From the NCBI GenBank assembly GCA_002490725.1, contig DKUN01000003.1, forward strand, positions 1-31,750: DNA of 31,750 bases, given 5' to 3'. This DNA comes from Porphyromonadaceae bacterium UBA7203 (GTDB taxonomy: Bacteria > Bacteroidota > Bacteroidia > Bacteroidales > Muribaculaceae). A program made the position numbers and the translations under genes. The notes under the pieces are model-generated. The model searched no databases. It was not told the DNA's origin and was given only the letters and a program-made list of their open reading frames with translations. Positions 1 through 8,107 of this stretch are shown piece by piece. Each line of letters begins with the position of its first letter. Position 1 is the first letter of the stretch.

Positions 1-51
1 CGACAACCAATCTTAGTTAACCTTAAATCTAATACCATGAAAAACACATTG

Positions 52-81
52 CAAAGGTAGGGAGTTTTTTTTTATCTGCAA
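52..81 (-). promoter_or_regulatory. Bacteroidota-type promoter for a gene left of the window
   Basis: Read on the minus strand, TTG at 81-79 is followed after 19 bases by TACCTTTG at 59-52, a good match to the TTG / TAnnTTTG promoter of Bacteroidota. It points out of the window to the left, and about 45 bases of its transcript lie inside the window. The rest of 83-208, between this promoter and the peptidase gene, holds an AT-rich stretch and a 6-bp stem with a 3-base loop at 174-188. That stem has no T-run, so it is not a convincing terminator. Confidence 0.7.
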
Positions 82-208
82 GCGATTTTACGAAAAAAGT
101 ATGCTTAACGGCATAAATTTAACATATTTTTGCAGAAATAACGCTTGTTTTGCCTGTTTTCGGGCTTTTCGGGGGCATTTTCAATGCCGGCAAGTAGGGC
201 AGAAAAGG

Positions 209-1438
209 CTATGTGAGCGTCAGAGTGAGGAGCGGAGCGCCGGCCAGGAGTTCGGCGGCGTCGCGCAGCTGCGAAGGCGTTATTTCGCGGATGCGTTCGG
301 CCGTGGCTTCGGGCGAGGGCTGGTCGAGGCCGTGGAGCAGCGCGCGCCCGCAGTTGATGGCGAGTTGCTCTTTATTGTCGAGGCTGAGTGTCAGCTGGCC
401 CATGAACTGGCGCTTGCAGGCGTTGAGCCGCCGCTCGGTCATCGGCTTGGAGGCAAGGCGGTGAAGGGTTGAGGTGACCAGCCGCTTGCATCGGCCAAGG
501 TCGTGGTGGTCGCATCCGAAGTATATGGTAAACATGCCGCAATCGGTCAGCCTTGAGGTCGAGGCCTCGACTGTGTAGACCAGTCCGCGACGCTCGCGCA
601 GCTCGAGGTTGAGCAGGGCGTTCATGCCCGGGCCGCCGAGAATGTTGGTTGCCAGGGCAACGGCGTGGCGCGCGGGGTCGTGGAGGCCGCCTATGGGTGC
701 GCCCATAACCGTGTGACACTGATGCCTGTTGCCCTCTATGGTGCGGGTTTCGGCGGCGGCGATTTCAGGGCGGCGGCGCGGGGCGGTGGTGCCTTTGGCG
801 GGAAGTTTGGCAAAGGCTTTGGCCGCAGTGGCAAAGACGCGGTCGGCGCTTTCGGGGCCGCAGTAGAAGTAGACAGCGTTTTCGGCCGTAAAGGCCCCGG
901 CCAGATAGTCGCGACAGGTTTCCGACGAGATGCCGTCAACGCTGCTGCGCGTGCCGAGGATATTGTGGGCCAGCGGATTTCCGGCATAAGCCATTTCGTC
1001 GAAAAGGTCGTAGGCGGCTTCGGCGGGCGAGTCGAGATATGAGTCTATTTCGTCGCAGATGACTTCGCGCTCGAGGTCGAGTTTTCGCGGCGGAAACACC
1101 GACTCGGCGGCCAGTTCGGCAATGAGTTCGCAGGCGCGGGTGTGGTTGCCGGCCGGAATGGCCGAGTAGACTGTTGTTTCCTCCTTGGTAGTGAAGGCGT
1201 TCAGTTCGCCGCCTACGGCTTCCATGCGGTTTATTATATAGGAGTCGGTGCGTCGGGCGGTGCCTTTGAATATGGTGTGCTCAACGAAGTGGGCCAGCCC
1301 GTAGCGGTCGGGCGTAGTTTCGTCGCGCGAGCCGGCGTTGACGGTCAGTCCGCAGAATTCGGTGGCTCCGGGCGCATGGCGCCACACGGCGCGCAGTCCG
1401 TTGGGCAGAATTGTTGTCAGAGAGTCGGTTCCACCCAT
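209..1438 (-). CDS. M16 family zinc peptidase (insulinase/processing-peptidase type)
   Basis: A single-subunit M16 metallopeptidase of 409 residues, the usual length for the compact bacterial members related to mitochondrial processing peptidase. The inverted zinc motif HFVEH is at residues 50-54 and the third ligand is probably Glu130, 75 residues after His54, as the family requires. The N-terminal half is therefore the active domain, and the C-terminal half is the second M16 domain with the usual R/Y region (around 'RRGLVYTVEAS'). No signal peptide is visible, so a cytoplasmic role in peptide or protein turnover is likely; the substrate is unknown. The ATG lies inside the end of ispG (22-base overlap), so the two genes are probably translationally coupled in a purE-ispG-M16 unit. 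Confidence 0.93.
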   Translation of the reverse strand: MGGTDSLTTILPNGLRAVWRHAPGATEFCGLTVNAGSRDETTPDRYGLAHFVEHTIFKGTARRTDSYIINRMEAVGGELNAFTTKEETTVYSAIPAGNHTRACELIAELAAESVFPPRKLDLEREVICDEIDSYLDSPAEAAYDLFDEMAYAGNPLAHNILGTRSSVDGISSETCRDYLAGAFTAENAVYFYCGPESADRVFATAAKAFAKLPAKGTTAPRRRPEIAAAETRTIEGNRHQCHTVMGAPIGGLHDPARHAVALATNILGGPGMNALLNLELRERRGLVYTVEASTSRLTDCGMFTIYFGCDHHDLGRCKRLVTSTLHRLASKPMTERRLNACKRQFMGQLTLSLDNKEQLAINCGRALLHGLDQPSPEATAERIREITPSQLRDAAELLAGAPLLTLTLT

Positions 1439-2991
1439 TGGCCGTCGGCTTTAATCAGGTCGATGAGATGGCTGATGGCCTCCTCTTGCGGAATGTTTTT
1501 TTCGATGCACTCCTTGCGGCGATAGAGGCTGATGCGTCCGGCGGCAGCGCCGACGTAGCCGTAGTCGGCGTCGGCCATTTCGCCCGGTCCGTTTACAATA
1601 CAACCCATAACGCCTATTTTCAGCCCTTTGAGGTGGCCGGTGGCGGCTTTTACGGCCTTCAGCGTCGACTGGAGGTCAAACATTGTGCGGCCGCAACTCG
1701 GGCATGAAATAAACTCGGTTTTGGTGATGCGCAGCCGAACGGCCTGCAGAATATTGAGAGCCAGAGCGGAGGTGTCTGCTCCGGGGGCGTCGATGAATAT
1801 GCCGTCGTCGAGGCCGTTGAGCAGCAGGGTGCCGAAATCGGCGGCAGCCTTGAGCGCCATGTCAGGGTCGGCGGCGTCATAGCTCAGGCGCGCAATGACG
1901 GGATTGTCGATTGCGGCGCGAATGAGCGCATGGCGCGCGGCCTGGATTTCGCCCACAGGGTTGGCGTGGGCCGACGAGAGTATAATTATGGCGTCGGCAG
2001 GAATGGAAGCGAAGTCGCGTGTGGCGGCGTCGAGGGCGAAGACGGGAGCGTCGACGGGGTCGAGCCCCCACACGACGGGGCGGTTGGAGGCTCCGACGCC
2101 GGCGATTGCGCGCGAGCGGATGCGCTCGGGGACCACGGGGTTGAAGCCGTCGGCATAGTCGAACGCGATTGCTGGAGCAGAGGCGGCGCGCCCGGTGTGG
2201 GCGAGCAGCGCCCGGGCCACAGGCACTTCGAGCTCGGGGTCTTCGCTGAGCGACACGCGGATGGTGTCGCCGATGCCCTGGTAGAGCAGGGTACCTATGC
2301 CTACCGCTGATTTTACGCGGCCGTCTTCGCTGTCGCCTGCTTCGGTGACGCCGAGATGCAGGGGATATTCAAGTCCTTCGGCAGCCATGGTCTTGGCCAG
2401 CAGGCGCACGGTGCGCACCATGACTACGGTGTTTGACGCCTTGATGCTCACAACGATGTTATGGAAGTCATGGGCGGCGCAGACGCGCAGAAACTGCATA
2501 GCGCTCTCAACCATGCCCTCGGGGGTGTCGCCGTATTCGGCCATGATTGCCGGCGACAGCGAGCCGTGGTTGACGCCGATGCGCAGGGCCACGTCGCGCC
2601 GCTTCGCTATTTCCAGCAGCGGGAGCAGCGACTCTTCGATGTCGGCGCCGGGCCGGCAGAAGTTGCCGGGGTTGATGCGCACTTTGTCGACCGCCCCTGC
2701 AGCGGCCAGAGCGGCGCGGGGATTGAAGTGGATGTCGGCCACAAGCGGCACGCTGACGCGCGGGCTCATGACTCCCATGGCCTCGGCTTCGCGCACGCCC
2801 TGGGCAGTGAGCCTGACGAGTTCGGCTCCGGCAGCGGCAATGCGTTCAATCTGTGCAATCGAGGCTTCGATGTCGGTCGTGGTGGTATTGGTCATGCTCT
2901 GCACGACGACGGGGTTGTCGCCGCCGATGTGCACGCGACGGCCGACCACTGCGGTTTTGCAATGGCGGCGCTTGCAGTTTATGATGTCCAT
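1417..2991 (-). CDS. ispG: 4-hydroxy-3-methylbut-2-enyl diphosphate synthase (flavodoxin/ferredoxin), IspG/GcpE
   Basis: IspG makes HMBPP from methylerythritol cyclodiphosphate in the non-mevalonate isoprenoid pathway, using a [4Fe-4S] cluster. The N-terminal TIM barrel is clear ('VQSMTNTTTTD', 'LVRLTAQGVREAEAM', 'KVRINPGNF'). The C-terminal cluster domain has CPSC at residues 430-433 and GCIVNGPGE with Cys464 and Glu471, giving the three cysteine ligands and the conserved Glu. Between them, about residues 270-420 form the extra domain of the three-domain type found in Bacteroidota and plants. At 524 residues it is shorter than the roughly 600-residue Bacteroides proteins as I recall them. 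The ATG directly follows the purE stop with no gap, and the 3' end overlaps the M16 gene by 22 bases. Confidence 0.97.
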   Translation of the reverse strand: MDIINCKRRHCKTAVVGRRVHIGGDNPVVVQSMTNTTTTDIEASIAQIERIAAAGAELVRLTAQGVREAEAMGVMSPRVSVPLVADIHFNPRAALAAAGAVDKVRINPGNFCRPGADIEESLLPLLEIAKRRDVALRIGVNHGSLSPAIMAEYGDTPEGMVESAMQFLRVCAAHDFHNIVVSIKASNTVVMVRTVRLLAKTMAAEGLEYPLHLGVTEAGDSEDGRVKSAVGIGTLLYQGIGDTIRVSLSEDPELEVPVARALLAHTGRAASAPAIAFDYADGFNPVVPERIRSRAIAGVGASNRPVVWGLDPVDAPVFALDAATRDFASIPADAIIILSSAHANPVGEIQAARHALIRAAIDNPVIARLSYDAADPDMALKAAADFGTLLLNGLDDGIFIDAPGADTSALALNILQAVRLRITKTEFISCPSCGRTMFDLQSTLKAVKAATGHLKGLKIGVMGCIVNGPGEMADADYGYVGAAAGRISLYRRKECIEKNIPQEEAISHLIDLIKADGQWVEPTL

Positions 2992-3498
2992 TCAGTTGGT
3001 TTTGAAGTCGTATTTGATTTCGGCCAGTTCGGCGTTGGCCTTGACGATTTTTGCACTGAGGCCGCTGCGGTAGTCATCGAGGCGGCGTGCGAGGGCGGGG
3101 TCGCCGAGTGCCAGCATCTGCACGGCGAGCACGGCGGCATTGAGGCCGGCGTTGATGCCCACGGTGGCCACGGCTACGCCGGGAGGCATCTGCACGATGC
3201 TGAGCAGGGCATCCTGGCCGTCGAGAGTGGAATTGATGGGCAGGCCGATTACGGGGAGCGGAGTCATGGCGGCAATGACGCCCGGAAGGGCTGCTGCCAT
3301 GCCTGCGGCTGCAATGATGACCTTGACGCCGCGGGGGGCGGCGTTGCGGGCAAACTCTTCGACCTGCGCGGGGGTGCGGTGGGCCGACAGGGCGTTCATC
3401 TCAAAGGGCACTTCCATTTGGTTGAGGAAGTCGGCGGCTTTGCGGAGAATGGGCAGGTCAGACGTGCTGCCCATGATGATGGAGACTTGGGGAGTCAC
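2992..3498 (-). CDS. purE: N5-carboxyaminoimidazole ribonucleotide mutase PurE
   Basis: PurE converts N5-CAIR to CAIR in de novo purine synthesis in the cytoplasm. The 168-residue length and the motifs 'IMGSTSDLP' (residues 8-16) and 'SAHRTP' (38-43, His40 catalytic) fit class I PurE. The start is a GTG at 3498-3496: reading upstream in frame there is a TAA after eight codons and no ATG between. The alternative is a rare start such as ATA, or an internal ATG that would remove the first strand of the fold. It is followed without a gap by ispG, an arrangement I recall as common in Bacteroidales. I see no strong promoter of its own in 3499-3576, and the rplS terminator lies just upstream. Confidence 0.96.
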   Translation of the reverse strand: MTPQVSIIMGSTSDLPILRKAADFLNQMEVPFEMNALSAHRTPAQVEEFARNAAPRGVKVIIAAAGMAAALPGVIAAMTPLPVIGLPINSTLDGQDALLSIVQMPPGVAVATVGINAGLNAAVLAVQMLALGDPALARRLDDYRSGLSAKIVKANAELAEIKYDFKTN

Positions 3499-3576
3499 TT
3501 CTATGAGTCGGTTAGCGGTTTATAACGGAAATGTGAGTTTCGGTCGGAGGCCGGGGCTGTTGCGTCCGGTCGGGGT

Positions 3577-3606
3577 AAAAAAAAGAATTGCGCCGTTGAG
3601 GCGCAA
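3577..3606 (-). terminator. Rho-independent terminator of rplS
   Basis: On the minus strand, directly after the rplS stop, TTGCGCC pairs perfectly with GGCGCAA (plus-strand arms 3588-3594 and 3600-3606) across a 5-base loop. A T-run from the eight A's at 3577-3584 follows. It separates rplS from purE, so the two are unlikely to form one efficient operon. Confidence 0.9.
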
Positions 3607-3616
3607 CCCTTGTTTC

Positions 3617-3997
3617 TTACTTCGCGGCGAGAGCGGCCTGCTCAGAAGGTTTGAGGCGGCGCTCTTTGATGCGAGCCTTCTTACCGGTGAGCTTGCGCAG
3701 GTAATAAATTTTGGCGCGGCGAACCTTGCCGTACTTATTAACCACGATTGAATCGATGAAGGGAGATTCCATCGGGAAGATACGTTCAACACCGATGTTG
3801 TCGCTCATCTTGCGAACGGTGAAGCGCTTCTTTGCGCCTTCGCCTGAAATTTTGATAACAACACCGCGGTACTGCTGGATACGCTCCTTGTTGCCTTCCT
3901 TAATGCGGTAGGCCACGGTGATGGTGTCGCCGGGCTGGAAACGAGGGTAGTTCTTTTCCTGGGCAAATGCCTCTTCGGCAATTTTAATCAAGTCCAT
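3617..3997 (-). CDS. rplS: 50S ribosomal protein L19
   Basis: L19 sits at the 30S-50S interface of the ribosome. The 126-residue protein begins 'MDLIKIAEEAFAQ' and carries the family's 'FQPGDTITVAYRIKEGNKERIQQYRGVVI' type core (split here: 'FQPGDTITVAYRI' near residue 20, then 'RIQQYRGVVI' near 38) and 'IGVERIFPMESPFIDSI' near residue 68. It ends with a basic tail, including 'KVRRAKIYYLRKLTGKKARI', plus about 20 extra residues as in other Bacteroidales. It has its own promoter (4085-4115) and terminator (3577-3606), so it is expressed as a single-gene unit rather than in the rpsP-rimM-trmD-rplS operon of proteobacteria. Confidence 0.98.
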   Translation of the reverse strand: MDLIKIAEEAFAQEKNYPRFQPGDTITVAYRIKEGNKERIQQYRGVVIKISGEGAKKRFTVRKMSDNIGVERIFPMESPFIDSIVVNKYGKVRRAKIYYLRKLTGKKARIKERRLKPSEQAALAAK

Positions 3998-4084
3998 GAT
4001 GACTAACTGATTATTAAGATTTTACATTCGTCCGCAACATAACGCGCACCTCTTCGTCGCGACAGCGATTACGGAATCCGGGCG

Positions 4085-4115
4085 CAAAGTTACGCATTTT
4101 CGGCAATTTAAGCAA
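4085..4115 (-). promoter_or_regulatory. Promoter of rplS
   Basis: On the minus strand, TTG at 4115-4113, a 20-base spacer and TAACTTTG at 4092-4085 match the Bacteroidota vegetative promoter. The -33 element begins only nine bases after the stop codon of the upstream hydrolase gene. The predicted leader is about 80 bases. I found no clear ribosomal-protein binding structure in it. Confidence 0.85.
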
Positions 4116-4123
4116 GAGTTGGC

Positions 4124-5089
4124 TTAAAAAATATCGGCCAGCCAATTGAATATGGCATCGTAGTAGGCGCGTCGCACCGGTGCGGCCGACAGGGCCAGGT
4201 CGTGCAGTCCGCCGGCAATGGTCACGTCGGTTACCCGCGGACCGAGCATTCGGCCGGCCGGAACCATGGTGCTTACGTCGAGAACGGCGTCGGCCCTGCG
4301 GTTCATGTCTGCGCCATCCTTGGCCGAGGCCGACCGGTCGGAGTGGAGCAGCAAAACCGGCACGCTGATGTGTGCATGGCTCAGAGAGCGCTGTGCGTTG
4401 TCTATTGCGCGAATCCATTCGGGGCTTACTGGCGGAAGCACGTCGGGTTTCCAGTCGGTGTTATACTCCCATTCGCCTTCGAGATGTCGGGCCAGAGTAC
4501 GCGCATAGCGGTCGGACTTGTCGGCGGCGATGCGCAGTCCGGGCATGATTCGGTGCAGGCGTTTAATCAGCGGAATGCCTATGCGGCGGGCAGCGGCGGG
4601 CATGTTCCACGTCAGAAACGGACTGTTGAGAATCAGCGCCTTGACGGCCGAGTCGGGTCGGCCGGCCATGTATAATGCCGCGGTCAGTCCTCCGGTCGAG
4701 TGGCCGAGCAGTATTATTCGGCGTATGCCGTCGGCCTTCATCAGGCCGATGGTGGCGTTGATGTCGCTGAAATATTCGCGCAGGTCGCGCACTCTGAACA
4801 TCTCGTCGCCCGGTTGCAGCGAGCGGCCGTAGCGGCGCAGGTCGACGGCATAGAACGCATAACCTTTGCTGACAAACTCACGCGCGGTTTCGGCGTGAAA
4901 GAAATAGTCGCTGAAGCCGTGAACGTAGAGCACGCCGCAGTGTGCCCCGTCGAGCGGAAGCCTCACTGCGGTGCAGCGCGCAGGTCCGGCATAGTCGCTT
5001 TCAAACTCAATGTGGCGCATTTCAAACGGCGCCCCGAGCACGTCGGGTTTCCAACCCTGCTGATTTCTTTCGTCGTTCATAATGTTCAT
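4124..5089 (-). CDS. Alpha/beta hydrolase (serine hydrolase, lysophospholipase/S33-like)
   Basis: A 321-residue alpha/beta-hydrolase-fold protein. Numbered from the ATG at 5089, the oxyanion region is 'LYVHGFSDYF' (54-63), the nucleophile elbow is GHSTGG with Ser131, and the catalytic His is probably His296 in 'GGLHDLAL'. The acid is likely Asp251 or Asp261. No signal peptide or lipobox is visible, so it is probably cytoplasmic; the substrate cannot be read from the sequence. The frame stays open upstream to 5500, but that part only shadows yccF, so the start is ATG 5089 or, nine bases on, ATG 5080. It lies 26 bases after yccF and is probably transcribed with it. Confidence 0.88.
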   Translation of the reverse strand: MNIMNDERNQQGWKPDVLGAPFEMRHIEFESDYAGPARCTAVRLPLDGAHCGVLYVHGFSDYFFHAETAREFVSKGYAFYAVDLRRYGRSLQPGDEMFRVRDLREYFSDINATIGLMKADGIRRIILLGHSTGGLTAALYMAGRPDSAVKALILNSPFLTWNMPAAARRIGIPLIKRLHRIMPGLRIAADKSDRYARTLARHLEGEWEYNTDWKPDVLPPVSPEWIRAIDNAQRSLSHAHISVPVLLLHSDRSASAKDGADMNRRADAVLDVSTMVPAGRMLGPRVTDVTIAGGLHDLALSAAPVRRAYYDAIFNWLADIF

Positions 5090-5115
5090 AAATTTCAGAT
5101 TACTATAATGGACCG

Positions 5116-5493
5116 TCAGGTATCGGTGATGTTGCTGCCGAAGGGGAAGATTGCGAGTTCCATCAACTTGAAGTGCTGCATCCCGAACGGGATGCCTATG
5201 ATTGTGAGACACAGTATTATGCCCAATACCAAGTGGAGTACGGCTATTGACAGTCCGCCGCATAGCAGCCACAGGATATTCATGAATATTGACAGGCATC
5301 CCGAGGGCCTGGAGGTATTGTCTGTTTTCAGCCCGAACGGCCTGATGGCCAAGGAGGCGAGCTTGAACGACTGCATTCCGAACGGAATGCCTATAATCGT
5401 GATAAACATGACAAGGCCGGCCAGGATGTAGGCAACGGCAATCACGAGACCGCCGCATAGGAGCCATAGAATATTCAGCATAAAGTTCATCAT
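5116..5493 (-). CDS. yccF: YccF domain-containing inner membrane protein (two YccF repeats)
   Basis: A small membrane protein of 125 residues made of two similar halves. Each has 'NILWLLCGG', then a hydrophobic helix, then 'TIIGIPFGMQ.FKL..LAI.PFG' (residues about 7-54 and 71-119). This duplicated form is typical of the YccF family, whose molecular function is not established. Both halves keep the GIPFG turn, so neither looks decayed. Three in-frame ATGs lie at residues 1, 2 and 5. The promoter at 5498-5528 is so close that the message may have almost no leader, which leaves the exact start open. The alpha/beta hydrolase follows closely. Confidence 0.92.
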   Translation of the reverse strand: MMNFMLNILWLLCGGLVIAVAYILAGLVMFITIIGIPFGMQSFKLASLAIRPFGLKTDNTSRPSGCLSIFMNILWLLCGGLSIAVLHLVLGIILCLTIIGIPFGMQHFKLMELAIFPFGSNITDT

Positions 5494-5497
5494 TTCG

Positions 5498-5528
5498 CAA
5501 ATATAATAAATCCGTAGGGCAAAGTCAA
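5498..5528 (-). promoter_or_regulatory. Promoter of yccF and the downstream hydrolase
   Basis: On the minus strand, TTG at 5528-5526, a 20-base spacer and TATATTTG at 5505-5498 form a canonical Bacteroidota promoter. The -7 element ends five bases before the first ATG of yccF, so transcription should start at or next to the start codon. Confidence 0.8.
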
Positions 5529-5557
5529 GTTATGGCCGTATTTTTTTGTAACGCAAA

Positions 5558-5586
5558 CTGCACCCCGTCAGGTCGGCGGGATGCAG
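5558..5586 (-). terminator. Possible terminator hairpin after the GH3 gene
   Basis: A stem of ten pairs with one mismatch (CTGCACCCCG against CGGGATGCAG, plus-strand arms 5558-5567 and 5577-5586) lies about 45 bases after the GH3 stop. On the minus strand only TTT follows, so this is a weak intrinsic terminator at best. It is placed where the nine-gene operon would be expected to end. Confidence 0.4.
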
Positions 5587-5629
5587 TCGGCAGGATGAAT
5601 GGTTTACAAGTCATGAACTCGCGAGTGGG

Positions 5630-8083
5630 TCAGCGCAGGGTGATGGTTTTGCGCAGCGGGGTCGAGGCCGACGACGGGCCTACAAGAATCTCATATTTGC
5701 CCGCATCGACTTTGAAGTCGTGAATGTCGGTGTCGTAGTGGGCAAAGGCTTCGTCATCAAGCGTGATTTCGTAAGTGACAGTCCGGCCTGCCTTGATCAT
5801 CTTTTTGTCATAGCCTTTCAGCTCCTTGTAGGGGCGGAAAACCTTCGGGTTGATCGGGCGGATGTAGAGCTGGGCGGTTTCCTTGCCGTCGGCCGGGCCG
5901 GTGTTGGTTACGTCGAAAGTGACTTTCACTTCCGAGCCTTTTTGCTTAACCTTGAGGTTCGAGTAGCGGAATGATGTGTAGCTCATGCCGAAGCCGAAGG
6001 GGAAGTTGGGCTCCACACCTTTGGTGTCGTAGTGTCGGTAGCCGACCAGGAGGCCTTCGCCGTAGCTGACGCGCTTGTCACCGTCGGGGTCGTAGTAATA
6101 GGGATAGGCCGGATTGTCTTCCCAGCGTTTTTCGAACGTAACGGGGAGTTTGCCGCTGGGGTTCACTTTGCCGAACAGGATTTCGGCCGCCGCGGTGCCG
6201 CCTTCCTGGCCGGGATACCAGAGGTAGAGCAGGGCGGGAGTGCGCTGCTGCCAGCGGCTAAGGTCGGCGTTGGAGCCGGCGTTGACAAGGACGGCCGTGT
6301 TGGGGTTGGCGTCGATGACGCGGTTCACAAGGCTGTCTTGATACTCGGGGAGTTCAAACGGTCGGTCGTTGCTTTCGCGTTCGAGGCTTTCGTTAAAGCC
6401 GATGCTGACAATGGCGAGGTCGGCTTTGGCAGCGAGGTCGGCCGCTTCGTCAAAGAGCTGGCGGTCTTCGCGCCAACCGAACGAAATGTCGACGGGGTGG
6501 ACGTTGGCAAAGTATTCGAGCACGACCGGATATTCGCGGCCGGCTTCGAGGGGCAGCACAACCTCGCGCAGGGTGATGCCCTGGTCGCGCCATTCGTTGA
6601 TTACCTGTTTGTCGCCGACCTTGAGACGGAAGCCGTCGAAGCCGCGCACCACAAATCGGTAGTCAGCGCTCTTTTCGGGGCGGACCACGCCGCTCCAGCG
6701 CATTGAGCAGTGGTCGTAGGGCAGACCGCGGTTCTCGGTGGCTATATGATAGCCGTTGGCAATGTTGACAATGGTGTCGATTTTGGTTTCGACGGGCTGG
6801 CCTTTGAGTTTCGGGTTATTGAAGAATTCGGCTTTCAGGCCGCGGATGCCTGAGCCCTCAGCGGTGTAGAAAACCGACTGGGCCACGGTTTCGGGCAGGG
6901 TTGGCAGGCCGGGCGAGTAGAGAATTTCGATGTCGTTGCCGGCAATGGAGCGAATGCCGTCGAGCAGCGAAACGCTGTGGAACGGGAATGTGTATGACGA
7001 GCCGCCGCCTGAAATGTAGCTGTTGGCGTTCGGCCCGATTACGGCGATGCGCTTCACCGAGGGTTTGACCGGAAGCAGGTCGCCTTCGTTTTTGAGCAGC
7101 ACGATGCCTTCGCGTGCAAGTTCGAGGGCCGCTGCGGCGCCGTCGGGATTGTCCATTGCAATGGAGGGGTCGTGCTGCTCGTTTTCCATGAAGCCGTTGG
7201 CCACGATCATGTGCAGGATGCGGCGCACCTTCTCGTCAATGACATCTTCGCTGACCAGGCCCTGTTCGATTGCCGGAATCAGCACGTCGCGGTTCATACA
7301 TTTGGCGCGGGGCATTTCGAGGTCGAGTCCGCCATTGGCCGCCTCGACGCCGTCGTAGGTTGCCGACCAGTCGCTCATAACCACGCCGTCGAAACCCCAC
7401 ATGTCGCGGAGCACTTTGTTGTTGAGATATCCGTTCTGGGTTGCGTGCACGCCGTTGACAGGGTTGTAGCTGTCCATCACGCTGCCGGCTTTGGCCTTTT
7501 GTATGGCGGCTTTGAACACGGGCAGATAGATTTCGTGGAGCGTGCGTTCGTCAATGTCAGAGCTGACGTTGTTGCGGTCCCACTCCTGATTGTTGGCGGC
7601 AAAGTGTTTCAGCGTGGCTACCACGCCCTGGTCCTGCAGACCGTTGACGTAGGCGCAGGCGGTTTCGGCGTTGAGGTAGGGGTCTTCGGTGAAGTATTCG
7701 AAGTTGCGGCCACACATCGGAGCGCGCAGAATGTTGACGCCCGGGCCGAGCAACACGTGGACGGCGCGTGCGCGGCTGTCGCGTCCGAGTTGTTTGCCGA
7801 GTTCGTAGACCAGCTGTCGGTTCCAGGTCGAGGCGGTAAGCACGCCGGCGGGATAGGCCGTCGAGCGGCCGTCCTTGTGGGTGCCGACAGGGCCGTCGGT
7901 GAGCTTGATTTCGGGCACTCCGAGGCGCGGAATAGCGCGGATATAGAATCCTTTAAAGCCTCCTATGTAGTCGATTTTTTCTTCGAGAGTCATTTGGCTC
8001 AGAATCGAATCGACGCGCGATTCGACTGAGGCGGAAGCCGCAACAGCGGCGGCGAGGCATAGGGCCGATAGCAGTTTTCGCAT
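5630..8083 (-). CDS. GH3 glycosidase with PA14 domain (beta-glucosidase-like), secreted
   Basis: An 817-residue glycoside hydrolase family 3 enzyme with a signal peptide (about residues 1-18), probably periplasmic. The N-terminal barrel keeps 'KLTDGP' (60-65), the substrate-binding KH pair (159-160) and the nucleophile Asp238 in 'VVMSDWS'. The second domain holds a PA14 insertion (about 405-545) with 'GLKAEFF' and 'GFDGFRLKVG', followed by 'SLERESNDR', where Glu570 matches the usual acid/base position. A fibronectin-III-like domain closes the protein. The family covers beta-glucosidases, beta-xylosidases and related exo-enzymes, so specificity is open; beta-glucosidase is the commonest activity with this architecture. 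It is the last gene of the operon, 24 bases after the esterase gene, and would release terminal sugars from imported fragments. Confidence 0.93.
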   Translation of the reverse strand: MRKLLSALCLAAAVAASASVESRVDSILSQMTLEEKIDYIGGFKGFYIRAIPRLGVPEIKLTDGPVGTHKDGRSTAYPAGVLTASTWNRQLVYELGKQLGRDSRARAVHVLLGPGVNILRAPMCGRNFEYFTEDPYLNAETACAYVNGLQDQGVVATLKHFAANNQEWDRNNVSSDIDERTLHEIYLPVFKAAIQKAKAGSVMDSYNPVNGVHATQNGYLNNKVLRDMWGFDGVVMSDWSATYDGVEAANGGLDLEMPRAKCMNRDVLIPAIEQGLVSEDVIDEKVRRILHMIVANGFMENEQHDPSIAMDNPDGAAAALELAREGIVLLKNEGDLLPVKPSVKRIAVIGPNANSYISGGGSSYTFPFHSVSLLDGIRSIAGNDIEILYSPGLPTLPETVAQSVFYTAEGSGIRGLKAEFFNNPKLKGQPVETKIDTIVNIANGYHIATENRGLPYDHCSMRWSGVVRPEKSADYRFVVRGFDGFRLKVGDKQVINEWRDQGITLREVVLPLEAGREYPVVLEYFANVHPVDISFGWREDRQLFDEAADLAAKADLAIVSIGFNESLERESNDRPFELPEYQDSLVNRVIDANPNTAVLVNAGSNADLSRWQQRTPALLYLWYPGQEGGTAAAEILFGKVNPSGKLPVTFEKRWEDNPAYPYYYDPDGDKRVSYGEGLLVGYRHYDTKGVEPNFPFGFGMSYTSFRYSNLKVKQKGSEVKVTFDVTNTGPADGKETAQLYIRPINPKVFRPYKELKGYDKKMIKAGRTVTYEITLDDEAFAHYDTDIHDFKVDAGKYEILVGPSSASTPLRKTITLR

Positions 8084-8107
8084 GTGAGTGAATTATGGTC
8101 GGTTGTT

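Noticed and set aside
174..188. Small hairpin after the M16 peptidase gene as a terminator
   Set aside because: The stem is only six pairs and no T-run follows on the minus strand.
2461..3525. Plus-strand open frame of 354 codons across purE and ispG
   Set aside because: It spans two conserved minus-strand genes and reads as low-complexity Gly/His/Asp-rich sequence, a shadow frame.
5090..5500. Open upstream extension of the alpha/beta hydrolase to 5500 (458-residue reading)
   Set aside because: The extra 137 residues are an Arg/His/Pro-rich out-of-frame reading of yccF, which is clearly the real gene there. The hydrolase fold begins after the ATG at 5089.
7172..8029. Plus-strand open frame of 285 codons antisense to the GH3 gene
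   Set aside because: Composition and position mark it as the shadow of the GH3 coding sequence; no independent support.
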